Assembly (NCBI GenBank): GCA_016717205.1
Contig: JADKGC010000004.1
Span: 496,001-560,000 of the forward strand
DNA from: Candidatus Flexifilum breve
Lineage (GTDB): Bacteria; Chloroflexota; Anaerolineae; Aggregatilineales; Phototrophicaceae
DNA length: 64,000 bases
Direction: 5' to 3'
The notes below the pieces were generated by a model. It ran no database searches. It had not been told where the DNA came from and saw only the letters and a program-made list of their open reading frames with translations. The position numbers and the translations under genes were made by a program. This document shows, piece after piece, positions 8,307 through 16,761 of the stretch (positions within the stretch are counted from its first letter, which is position 1; each line of letters starts with the position of its first letter).

Positions 8307-10008
8307 AGATCGACCGTGTGAGTAGACTGAGGAGGTGCACAAACCTTAGTTGGAACGGTAGACGCTCATATCGGTACTTCCTTATTCAATCCCAGGATTT
8401 CAGATTCAGACTGTGACGGCGACGCCTGATGGACTCGAAATTCATGCCCTTAGTACGAACCGTCAAGCGAGGTGTCCGACGTGTAGACACGAATCGTGTC
8501 AAGTGCACGGTTGGTACACGCGCCGTCCCCAAGAAATCGCCAGCATTGGACGCACAGTTCGACTAATGTTAGTGGTGAGACGATTCCGCTGTGCAAATCC
8601 TGTATGTATGCGCAAAACCTTTGCCGAATCGCTTGTGGACTGGTTGCCTGCTTACGCCCGGCGGACGCTGTCGCTCACGCGCTTGCTGTCCGTGCTGGCA
8701 CTAGAGATGGGGGCGAAGTCGCGCACCGGGTGGCAGCATGCTTAGGCATTCGCGTGAGTGCAGATACACTGCTGCGGATGGTGCGCCAGCATGGTACGTG
8801 TGTTTGTACAAGTGAGCTGCGGAGTATTGGCGTGGACGATTGGGCATTGAAACGTGGGCGAACTTACGGAACCATCATTGTCAATCTGGAAACCCATCGC
8901 GTCGTTGAGTTACTTCCCGACCGAACAGCGGAGACCCTCGCTGCTTGGCTACGAAACTATCCGAGCATTGAACGGGTGACGCGCGACCGCTCAACCGATT
9001 ATAGTGCTGGATTCGGCAAGGCGCGCCACACGCAGTCCAAATTGCGGATCGTTGGCATTTGCTGTTGAATCTCCGCCAAATGTTAGAACGCTACCTGACC
9101 TCGATTTACACCGAATTGCGGCGACTGCCCATTGCCAACGAGTTGCAGACTGCTCTGAGCCAAGAACGATCTGCCTTCGTTCGCACGCACGGCGAACGAC
9201 GCACATCGGCGGAGAAGCGCAATGAACGCCTCGCCTTCTATGAACAAGTGCAAGCGTTGCGGCAGCAGGGTTGGAATATCGCTCAACTTGCTCCAGAAAC
9301 TTGCCCGTCATCCGGCGACCATTCGTAAATACTACTATGCGACCACTTTTCCTGAACGCAACCCGCATCGTCAAGGGAGAAGCATTCTCGACCCGTTTAT
9401 ACCGTATTTGGAACGACGGTTTCAGGAAGGATGTGAAAATGCCCAACAGTTGTGGCGAGAGCTTCAGCAGCACGGGTATCCCGGCACCAACCGGCAAGTG
9501 ATGAAGTGGCTGCAGTTGAAGCGTACTCATCCGGCCGACCACACCGCCTGCCAAACGTCTTGAACCGCCCGTTTCACCTTCTCGTTCGGTGATCCCATCG
9601 TCAAAACAACTCGCTTGGTTCTTGGTACGCGACACAACCGACTTTTCCCCAACGGAGCGGCTTCTGCTAGAGCATCTTCAGCATCATGCTCAACTCGCGG
9701 ATGTCTACACCCTCGCACAACGATTTGTGCGTATGGTGAAAAACCGTGCTGCACCTGCTCTTGATGCTTGGCTGACGGATAGTGAACGGTTAGGCGTCTA
9801 TTCGTTACACACCTTTGCTCTAGGGTTACGTCAAGATATTGCGGCGGTTCGTGCTGCACTCGAAACCGCATGGAGCAATGGACAAACCGAAGGGCAGGTC
9901 ACTCGTCTCAAGCTGATTAAGCGTCAGATGTATGGACGCGCGAAGTTCGACTTGCTTCGTCTTCGCGTCATTCATCCTCCCTGACTTCACACAATTTGCG
10001 GATGAGCC
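8282..10008 (+). mobile_element. ISL3-family insertion sequence, 1727 bp
   Basis: The ends are perfect 25-bp inverted repeats (8282-8306 and 9984-10008) starting GGCTCATCC, flanked on both sides by the identical 8-bp sequence ACTAGACG. An 8-bp duplication and GG-starting ends are typical of the ISL3 family, and the encoded protein fragments show the ISL3 layout. It inserted in the intergenic space between the secreted-protein gene at 8147 and the glycosidase operon end at 10263. The transposase is disrupted, so the element could move only with help from another copy. Confidence 0.9.
8413..9984 (+). pseudogene. ISL3 transposase, broken by several frameshifts
   Basis: Fragments of one transposase appear in succession in different frames: 8413-8745 (N-terminal zinc finger with CPTCRHESC and a CANPVC motif, then helices), about 8700-9020 (catalytic start VDDWALKRGRTYGT and the DRSTDYS motif), about 9020-9290 (APHAVQIADRWHLLLNLRQ and onward), 9240-9563 (ARHPATIRKYY), and 9589-9984 (C-terminal ALETAWSNGQTEGQVTRLKL and a final helix). 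The frame order requires at least four frame changes. Residues of the DDE core are recognisable (VDDW, DRS and the WSNGQTEG Glu), so this is a decayed gene and not a chance ORF. Confidence 0.88.
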
Positions 10009-10016
10009 ACTAGACG
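9984..10016. repeat. Right terminal inverted repeat of the insertion sequence with target duplication
   Basis: The 25-bp right inverted repeat occupies 9984-10008 and is the exact complement of the left one. The target duplication ACTAGACG follows at 10009-10016. Confidence 0.9.
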
Positions 10017-10211
10017 CGGGTCAGTCCAGCACTGGCTTTATCAGACGCTGCCAGCACCTAGTCGGCCAGACCGCCCCCATGTCGTAACGGTGCGCCCAAT
10101 TTCGACACTGAAGGTCGCTGAAGCTTACTATCTGTTCAGTACAGGTCAGATGGGACGAGGGCAGATTGTCCTTTAGCGGCAACCGCGCTCCTTGTGCGTT
10201 TGGGGATAGTG

Positions 10212-10240
10212 GCAGGGGCAGAGCACAGATCTGCCCCTGC
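10212..10240. repeat. Short intergenic palindrome, GGGGCAGA family
   Basis: GCAGGGGCAGA at 10212-10222 is inverted as TCTGCCCCTGC at 10230-10240 with a 7-base loop. It lies just beyond the end of the glycosidase gene and may act as the operon's terminator hairpin. Related to the copies at 531 and 59692. Confidence 0.7.
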
Positions 10241-10262
10241 AGCAATGTAAACTTCTCGACTG

Positions 10263-11786
10263 CTAACGCTTCGTGATGCGCAGCGCCATGCGGATCTTCC
10301 CCGGCATATCGACTTCATAGGTCGGCTCGGGGCGACCGGGGGCAGGGTAGGCATAGCTGGGCGGCGCAGCGAGTTTGCGCACGACCGCCGGGGTGATGGT
10401 CATCTCCCACGTGTCGATCAATTCGAACTGATAGCTGTCATCCTGCGGGAGCCACAACATCAATGTGCGCGGCTGGTATTCCGCGGTATAGAGCAAGTGA
10501 TAGTCGCCGCTGAAGCCGCCAGCATAGCGATTCCACAGCCATTGGCTCACCGGTCGGGGGAAGACGCCGCTATCCGCGTCGATCTCCGGCGACAAACCGC
10601 CCGGGGCGGCTTCGACGAGCTGGCGCAGAAACGCGATCCGCTTCCAGCTTTCGCCGTGCAGGACGCCGCCCTTCGACCACCACAACACATCGTCGGGATG
10701 CATGTAGGTTTCGCCGTGACCCGCATAGCCGCCGTTCAGCACCATCAACCAGAAGCGATGCACTTCTTCTTCAGCGCTGATGCCGCCCCACGGGTAGAAG
10801 ATGTTGCCTTCATATTCCAGTTCATCGTCGACGATGGGTTTGCCATACTGTTTACGCCATTGCACGACCTGCCGTACCTGCGGGTGCTGGATGCACACGT
10901 GCGTGACGCCCGGTTTGTTGTGATCGTACATGTCTTCCGGGTGACCCTGATGGATCGCGCGCAGATGGTTATACGGGTCTTCCGCCATCAGAATCTGAAA
11001 GAAGCGATCCCAACGTTCCATCGGCTTGTATTCGAGCATGAAGTCGTACTCGTTTGCCAGCGACCACCACACATTGCGATACGCCGCCAACCGGGCAATG
11101 AGATAGCTCAGATAGCGGAAGTCGGTGTCGGCGTCCATGCGCGCGTAGCCCCAGCGATCGTAGGGGTGGAAGATGATGATATCCGCCTCGATTCCGAGCT
11201 TGAGCAAGTCGCCGACGCGCTGCTCAAAGTGCTGGAAGAAGGCCGGGTTGAAGCGGGTGAAATCGTGATTGCCGTCGGCGTCCCGTTCATAGGCGTACAG
11301 CGGCGGTTCATTCTTGTTCCACGGGTAATCTTTGGGGAACACACACATGCGCATTTTGTTGAACGATGCCTCTTTGAGAGTCGCGAGTGTTTGTTCCTCC
11401 ATGGCGTCGCCCTGATGCGTCCACGCATAGCAGGTCGTGCCGAACGGATAATACGCTGTCCCGTCAGCGTGGGCGAAATGGAAGGTGTTGTGGACGTAGA
11501 CGGGACCGTGATTCCCGGCGGACGGCGCGGTGCACTCGAACGACCCGGTCAAGCCGTTCAGGGCGCTGGCGTTGCTGTGGGTGGTGTAGTTCCAAGTGCC
11601 GAGCGCGGTCGGCATGAGGCGGATGCAGTACGTACCGCTGCCGTCATAAAAGCCATTGACCTTCAGGGTTTGGTCGCCGTTGGTGAAGTGGGCGGAGAAG
11701 GTGACATCCAGGAAGGGATTGCCTTCAGCCGGTCCGGTAAAACGGGTTTCGAAAAGTCCCCATTGTTCAATATTGAGAGTGGTCAT
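10263..11786 (-). CDS. Intracellular glycoside hydrolase (DUF5060/DUF4038-type)
   Basis: 507 aa, no signal peptide. Residues 1-80 form a beta domain of the DUF5060 type (EGNPFLDVTF, FYDGSGTYCIRLMP). The middle is a TIM-barrel of the DUF4038/apiosidase-like group, with FGTTCYAWTH, MRMCVFPKDYPWN, FHPYDRWG, the acid/base region WWSLANEYDF and a likely nucleophile region PIVDDELEYEGN. The tail resembles DUF5605. I place the start at the ATG at 11786, with AAGG seven bases upstream; a TTG two codons earlier is less likely. As the last gene of the transporter operon, it probably hydrolyses the imported oligosaccharide. Substrate unknown. Confidence 0.8.
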   Translation of the reverse strand: MTTLNIEQWGLFETRFTGPAEGNPFLDVTFSAHFTNGDQTLKVNGFYDGSGTYCIRLMPTALGTWNYTTHSNASALNGLTGSFECTAPSAGNHGPVYVHNTFHFAHADGTAYYPFGTTCYAWTHQGDAMEEQTLATLKEASFNKMRMCVFPKDYPWNKNEPPLYAYERDADGNHDFTRFNPAFFQHFEQRVGDLLKLGIEADIIIFHPYDRWGYARMDADTDFRYLSYLIARLAAYRNVWWSLANEYDFMLEYKPMERWDRFFQILMAEDPYNHLRAIHQGHPEDMYDHNKPGVTHVCIQHPQVRQVVQWRKQYGKPIVDDELEYEGNIFYPWGGISAEEEVHRFWLMVLNGGYAGHGETYMHPDDVLWWSKGGVLHGESWKRIAFLRQLVEAAPGGLSPEIDADSGVFPRPVSQWLWNRYAGGFSGDYHLLYTAEYQPRTLMLWLPQDDSYQFELIDTWEMTITPAVVRKLAAPPSYAYPAPGRPEPTYEVDMPGKIRMALRITKR

Positions 11787-11864
11787 GTGCAAACCTTATC
11801 TGATTGCGTAATGTGAGTCGTTCTTGCAGATGTGACTGGCGTAGGGGCCGCATGAGCGCTGCGC

Positions 11865-12824
11865 CTAGAGCAAGAATTCCGCTGTGAAGCGGTCGGTGAT
11901 GATGACATTGACCCAACCGCCCAGCAGCGCAGCGCGAATCGCTTCGCGTTTCCGTTTGCCGCCAGCGATGCCGACAATCCGCCGCACGCGGCGAAGCTGG
12001 TCACGCTGAATTGACATAATACGTTTGTCGAGCGCCGTGGTGATCGACTGCCCATCGCTTCCGAAAAAGCGGAGACAAACATCGCCAACTGCGCCGTTCT
12101 GCCGCAAAGTTTCGAGCTCTTCCGCTGAAAACACGTTGCCACTGCGTGACAGCAATACGGACGGTTCCAGAGAACCAATGCCGACGAGCGCCAGCGTAAT
12201 TTGGTCGAAGTGAGCTGCAGCTTGTCCAATGTACGGATCCTGCAGCAGGCTGTCCCGCGTTTCCTTGGAAGGTACAACCCCCGGCGCGGGCAAATAGATC
12301 GCTGTCCCGCGTACCAGATTCGTAAAACGTTCGGTGAGGCGAGCCGCATAGATCGAGGCCGATGGATTGCCTAACCCGCCGAGGATCTGGACAACAGGCG
12401 TCCCAGGCTGCCGGTTGAGCGGATGCATCGCGTCGACCATGGCCAGGAGGGTGGCGCTCCACGAGGATAGCCCGATCACTTCGTCGCGCCCCAGGGAGGC
12501 TTCGACATAATAGGCAGCAGCCATACCGAGTCGCTGCTGAATTTGTTCATCATCGTCGTCAGGATCACAGTCCACGACGATGGCGGACTTCAACTTATAC
12601 CGCTTGGTGAGCGCATCTTCGAGCTCGGTAAACACATCGGGCGGCGTCGCCAGGGAGATGCGGACGATCCCGGTTTCATGGGCGCGGCGCAGCAGGCGGG
12701 AGACCGTCGCTTGCGACAGATCGAGTTGGTCGGCAATTTCCGACTGTTTCATTCCACTCATGTAGTACAAAAAAGCGACTCGCGCCAACAAGCGTGTTTC
12801 TTCAAGTGGCATCATCGTAAGCAT
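11865..12824 (-). CDS. SorC-family sugar-responsive transcriptional regulator
   Basis: 319 aa from the ATG at 12824. Residues about 8-60 form a helix-turn-helix (MKQSEIADQLDLSQATVSRL), and the rest is the SorC effector domain that binds phosphorylated sugars, with VIGLSSWSATLLAMVDAM, VVQILGGLGNP, and the terminal GIAGGKRKREAIRAALLGG. It lies inside the transporter operon, between the ATPase gene and the glycosidase gene, so it probably senses a catabolic product and controls this operon. The open frame continues upstream to 13100 into the ATPase gene, but that part has no family similarity. There is no strong ribosome binding site, so one of the nearby in-frame ATGs (12815, 12812) is also possible. 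Confidence 0.87.
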   Translation of the reverse strand: MLTMMPLEETRLLARVAFLYYMSGMKQSEIADQLDLSQATVSRLLRRAHETGIVRISLATPPDVFTELEDALTKRYKLKSAIVVDCDPDDDDEQIQQRLGMAAAYYVEASLGRDEVIGLSSWSATLLAMVDAMHPLNRQPGTPVVQILGGLGNPSASIYAARLTERFTNLVRGTAIYLPAPGVVPSKETRDSLLQDPYIGQAAAHFDQITLALVGIGSLEPSVLLSRSGNVFSAEELETLRQNGAVGDVCLRFFGSDGQSITTALDKRIMSIQRDQLRRVRRIVGIAGGKRKREAIRAALLGGWVNVIITDRFTAEFLL

Positions 12825-12931
12825 CCGATAACATGACAGACTAGAGAGTTGATCCAGCCTGTAATCATAGCTTAACTCCCCCGGATTGTGCGGTTCCCTC
12901 CCTTCTGCGACTCGACAGACTTCCTGTTTGC

Positions 12932-13912
12932 TCATGCGAAGTGACAGTAGACCTCCCGCCCATCGTCCTTGCGCATGGCTTGCGGCCGTTCGCGTGTACA
13001 CACCTCCTGCGCCAGTGGGCAGCGGTTGCGGAATTTGCACCCACCAAAGCGATACTCTTTTGTCTCGATGTCCGACATGGTGAACGTACCGCGCGTCCAC
13101 TTATGGTTCGTATGCGGGATCGAGTCGAGCAGCAGTTGGGTGTAGGGATGCTTGGGCGACGTTAAAATCTCGCGGGCGCTGCCAAATTCGACAATCGCGC
13201 CGCGATACATCACGGCGAGGTAATCACTGATGTAGTACGCGGTCGCCAGATCGTGCGTCATATACAGGAAGCTGGTGTTGTACTGTTCTTTGAGCGAGAG
13301 AAACAGGTTGACGATGTTCATGCGCAGCGAGGCGTCGATCATGCTGACCGGCTCATCCGCCACAATAATCTTGGGGCGCGGGATCAGCGCACGGGCAATC
13401 GAAACGCGCTGGAGTTCGCCACCAGAGAACTGATTAGGGTATTTGCCGCGCACGTCTTCGTACTTCAAACCCACCGACGTGAGCGCTTGCGCCATGGCTT
13501 CAGTGGTTGCGTCCCCTTGCAGGTTCTGCACGCGCATCGCAGTGGTGCGCAGATAGGCATCCACTGTACGGTATGCGCTGAACGCCTCGAAGGGGTTCTG
13601 GAAGATCGGTTGCACGGCCGCGAGGAATTCGGACTTCGACTGCTTCGCGCCCGCTCCGGCGACCACGCGATCATACACGACCGCACTCCCCGAAGTTGGT
13701 TCGACGAGGCGTAGAATCACTTTCGCCAGCGTCGTTTTGCCGCTGCCCGATTCACCCACCAGACTGATAATTACCGGGCGGTCACTTTTGATGTCAAGGT
13801 TGACATCATCCAGAGCGTTGATGCGCGTGCGTGTAACGATACCGCCGAGCGTGTAGACCTTGTTCAAACCTTCCGTCTTGAGGACGGTGGTCATGGTGTT
13901 TGCGTTTGACAT
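12932..13912 (-). CDS. ABC transporter ATP-binding protein, OppF/DppF type
   Basis: 326 aa. Walker A GESGSGKTT, signature FSGGELQRVSIARAL, Walker B IIVADEPVSMID, and the C-terminal oligopeptide/dipeptide-ABC motif with CKFRNRCPLAQEVC, which in relatives binds an iron-sulfur cluster. It supplies energy for import with the OppD-like ATPase encoded just upstream. I chose the ATG at 13912, which has GGGAG six bases before it and lies 2 bp after the stop of the previous gene, over the longer frame start at 13936. Confidence 0.9.
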   Translation of the reverse strand: MSNANTMTTVLKTEGLNKVYTLGGIVTRTRINALDDVNLDIKSDRPVIISLVGESGSGKTTLAKVILRLVEPTSGSAVVYDRVVAGAGAKQSKSEFLAAVQPIFQNPFEAFSAYRTVDAYLRTTAMRVQNLQGDATTEAMAQALTSVGLKYEDVRGKYPNQFSGGELQRVSIARALIPRPKIIVADEPVSMIDASLRMNIVNLFLSLKEQYNTSFLYMTHDLATAYYISDYLAVMYRGAIVEFGSAREILTSPKHPYTQLLLDSIPHTNHKWTRGTFTMSDIETKEYRFGGCKFRNRCPLAQEVCTRERPQAMRKDDGREVYCHFA

Positions 13913-13914
13913 GC

Positions 13915-14862
13915 TCAACTCCCGGCGTAATGACACGCGGCAAACTGCCCCGGATTGACTTCTTTCAACGGCGGTTCTTCAGCGCGACAGAGCGCCGTCG
14001 CCAGCGGACAGCGCGCGGCAAAGCGACAGCCTTGCAGGTTGTCCCACAGACTCGGCGGTCGCCCGCTCACGCCAGCACGCTGCTTCACACTGCCCACCGT
14101 CGGCAGCGATTCGATCAGCATGCGCGTGTAGGGGTGTTGGGGACGCTCAAAAATATCGTTGGTATCGCCGTATTCCACCACTTTTGCCGCGTACATGATC
14201 ATCATCTTGTGCGTGATCTGGTAGTGCACCCCTATGTCATGCGACACAAAGAAGATGGTATTCTGCATCTTCTTCTGGAGCTCCATCAGCAGCAGCAAAA
14301 TGCCTTTCTGCACCACGACGTCGAGCGCGGTTGTCGGCTCATCGGCGAGGATGATCTCTGGCTGGAAGAAGGTTGCCATCGCCACCATGACGCGCTGACG
14401 CATACCGCCCGAAAGCTGATGCGGATACGCATCGAGTGCTTCCGGCGGCAGTCCAAGCTGCTGGATGTACGTCCGCACTTCGGCGAGGATGTCCGCCTTC
14501 GACTGCTTGGTGGACTGAAAATCGACAAACTGCTTACGGATGCGCACGACGGGATTCAGCGAGTTCATGGAGCTCTGTGGAATGTAGGAGATGCGCTTGA
14601 ACCAGTAATCGCGAATATCCGCCGTCGTAATTTCCTTACCGTCGTCCCGACAGATGCCGTAGTCGATGCTGCCTTCTTGGAGTGTGAGCGGATAGCGGAG
14701 ATCGCCGTACAGCACCTTCATGAGCGTTGTTTTGCCGCACCCGGACTCGCCCGCTATGCCGAGGATAATTCCGTTGGGAATCTCCACGTTGATGCCTTCG
14801 ACCGCTTTCACCTGACCACGGACGGTGGTATAGGTGGCGACCAGATTCTTGAGCTTAATCAT
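13915..14862 (-). CDS. ABC transporter ATP-binding protein, OppD/DppD type
   Basis: 315 aa. Walker A GESGCGKTT, signature LSGGMRQRVMVAM, Walker B IILADEPTTALD, and a C-terminal GCRFAARCPLATALC motif of the Opp/Dpp ATPases. Its start overlaps the end of the upstream permease gene by 4 bp (ATGA), showing translational coupling. It works with the OppF-like protein as the ATPase pair of one importer. Confidence 0.9.
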   Translation of the reverse strand: MIKLKNLVATYTTVRGQVKAVEGINVEIPNGIILGIAGESGCGKTTLMKVLYGDLRYPLTLQEGSIDYGICRDDGKEITTADIRDYWFKRISYIPQSSMNSLNPVVRIRKQFVDFQSTKQSKADILAEVRTYIQQLGLPPEALDAYPHQLSGGMRQRVMVAMATFFQPEIILADEPTTALDVVVQKGILLLLMELQKKMQNTIFFVSHDIGVHYQITHKMMIMYAAKVVEYGDTNDIFERPQHPYTRMLIESLPTVGSVKQRAGVSGRPPSLWDNLQGCRFAARCPLATALCRAEEPPLKEVNPGQFAACHYAGS

Positions 14863-15686
14863 GCGGCGTGCCCCCGTCTGGTCGCGAACATCTGGTTATA
14901 CCCGGTGGAGGTCAAGAACAAGCCGAGGAAGAGCAGCACCGTAGCGACTACGGGTGCGACGACCCATTGATACTGGCCGGTGAACATGGCGTTGTAGTTG
15001 AGCGCCCAAAAGATAATCGACCCGAGAGTTGGGATTTCGACTTTGGACAAGCCGATCACCGCCAGCGCCGCTTCGGTGTTGATGGCGAAAAGAATGGTGT
15101 TGATGAAGCCTACGACCATATAGGCGTAGACGTAGGGGAAGACTTCTCGCAGGATGATCCCCATCGTGCTCGTGCCGGAGAAGCGCGCCATATTGATGAA
15201 TTCGCGTTCACGGATCGAAAGCGCCATCGAGCGAGTCGTGCGCGCGCCCCACGCCCAACCGAACGTGATCAGAATGACGGCGACGATGGCGAACGAGGTT
15301 TGACCGCGCACCAGCGCGCCGAGGATGATCAGAATCGGGAAGACGGGAATGGTGATGAACGCGTCGACAAACAGCATGACAATGCGGTCAAACCACCCGC
15401 CGATGTAACCGGCGCTCAGGCCGACCAGCGTCGAGATGATCGTAATGCCGATGCTGACGCTGACGCCGAGCAGCAGCGAATTGCGGATGGAGAAGATCAG
15501 AAACCACAGGATGTCCTGACCGAGCGCGTTCGTCCCCAACAGATGATCCGCGGACATGGGCAGGTTGCGAAAATAGGTGCTTTGCGTCGACGGATCAACA
15601 TCGGTGAAGAAGGGCAGAATGAAACTGCCGAGCGTGAACACCAACAAAATCGCGATACCGATTTTGAGACGGAGATTCAGTTTCAT
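14859..15686 (-). CDS. ABC transporter permease, OppC/DppC type
   Basis: 275 aa inner-membrane protein with about six hydrophobic segments. The N-terminal cytoplasmic part has the OppC-type HLLGTNALGQDILW sequence, and the ATPase-contact loop is EFINMARFSGTSTMGII. The ATG at 15686 has AGGTGA just upstream and lies 5 bp after the stop of the OppB-like gene; a GTG three codons earlier has no such signal. It forms the membrane channel with the OppB-like permease. Confidence 0.9.
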   Translation of the reverse strand: MKLNLRLKIGIAILLVFTLGSFILPFFTDVDPSTQSTYFRNLPMSADHLLGTNALGQDILWFLIFSIRNSLLLGVSVSIGITIISTLVGLSAGYIGGWFDRIVMLFVDAFITIPVFPILIILGALVRGQTSFAIVAVILITFGWAWGARTTRSMALSIREREFINMARFSGTSTMGIILREVFPYVYAYMVVGFINTILFAINTEAALAVIGLSKVEIPTLGSIIFWALNYNAMFTGQYQWVVAPVVATVLLFLGLFLTSTGYNQMFATRRGHAA

Positions 15687-15691
15687 GGCGC

Positions 15692-16693
15692 TCACCTGTA
15701 CCGGATACGCGGATCGAACAACGGGTAAGCCAGATCGATGACCAGCGCGGCGGTTGCGACGGCGATGATCGTGACCGAGATTGTCCCGTAGAGCAGGTTG
15801 TAGTCGGCGTTGGCGACCGCTGAGCGCATCAGCGCCCCCAAACCGGGATAGGAAAACAGCATTTCTGTGAGCAGCGCGCCATTGAAAATCATGCCGACGG
15901 ACAGCGCGAGCGCCGTGATCTGCGGCAGCAGCGCGTTGCGGAACACATAGCTCGTCATGATGGTGCGCGGACGGGTGCCTTTCAGGCGCGCAAAGTTGAC
16001 GTAGGGTTCTTCTTTCGTCGCGAAGGACAGCGCCTTCATGCCGAGGATGTTCCAGCCGAACCCGGCGAAGATGAGCGTGAGCGCAGGCAGCGTCGAATTG
16101 CGGAGGATATCACCGATTTTTTCGAGGGTGAGCGGCCCGGGGCGGAAGGTGGTCGTGATGGGGAAGATCGGCCAGATGTAGGCGAACAGCAGGATCATCA
16201 CCAGCGCGAGGATATAGTAAGGGATGGGGTACAGGACGACGCCAAACACTTCCAGCGCGGTGGCGAGGCGGGTATTGTGAAAAAAGCCGGCAATGAGGCC
16301 GATGGAGTTCCCGATCAGCCACGAGATCACCGTCGTCGTCATGAGCAGCCCGAGCGTATACGGCAGGGCTAAGCCGATGAACTCCGAGACGGGGCGGGGA
16401 TAGGCCGAGAGCGAGGGGCCAAAATCGAATTCGATAAGCAGTCTGCGCACGAAATTGAGATACTGCGTGCCGAGATCGCCTTCCAATCCGTACAGTTGGC
16501 GCAGCGAACTGCGCACCTGTTCGACGGCTTCCGGAGTCATTGTTTGCCCAGCTTGGTTTTGCAGCCGCGCGATGTAATTTTCAATCGGGTCGCTGGGCAT
16601 CAAGCGCGGTAGAACAAACACAATCGTGATCCCAATGAACAGCACAATCAGATAGACTCCGACGCGCTGCAGGATATATTGAAGTAAACCCAT
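15692..16693 (-). CDS. ABC transporter permease, OppB/DppB type
   Basis: 333 aa inner-membrane protein starting MGLLQYILQRVGVYLIVLF, the usual N-terminal first helix of this family. The coupling loop reads YVNFARLKGTRPRTIM, and the C-terminal end carries YPGLGALMRSA. The ATG at 16693 is preceded by GGAG; the upstream extension to 16747 lacks family features. The binding-protein gene ends about 69 bp upstream, so the order is binding protein, OppB, OppC, OppD, OppF. Confidence 0.9.
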   Translation of the reverse strand: MGLLQYILQRVGVYLIVLFIGITIVFVLPRLMPSDPIENYIARLQNQAGQTMTPEAVEQVRSSLRQLYGLEGDLGTQYLNFVRRLLIEFDFGPSLSAYPRPVSEFIGLALPYTLGLLMTTTVISWLIGNSIGLIAGFFHNTRLATALEVFGVVLYPIPYYILALVMILLFAYIWPIFPITTTFRPGPLTLEKIGDILRNSTLPALTLIFAGFGWNILGMKALSFATKEEPYVNFARLKGTRPRTIMTSYVFRNALLPQITALALSVGMIFNGALLTEMLFSYPGLGALMRSAVANADYNLLYGTISVTIIAVATAALVIDLAYPLFDPRIRYR

Positions 16694-16761
16694 ATTAGTC
16701 TCCACGCTGCTGGCGGGGAGTCGCCAGTCGTTTCGGCGGCTCCCCACACAACAAACGGTTG

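Noticed and set aside
10497..11816. Plus-strand open frame of 439 codons opposite the glycosidase gene
   Set aside because: The minus-strand protein has clear glycosidase motifs; the plus-strand frame has no recognisable domain and is a shadow.
12825..13100. N-terminal extension of the SorC regulator
   Set aside because: The extension overlaps the ATPase gene and shows no similarity to the family; the start near 12824 gives the usual length.
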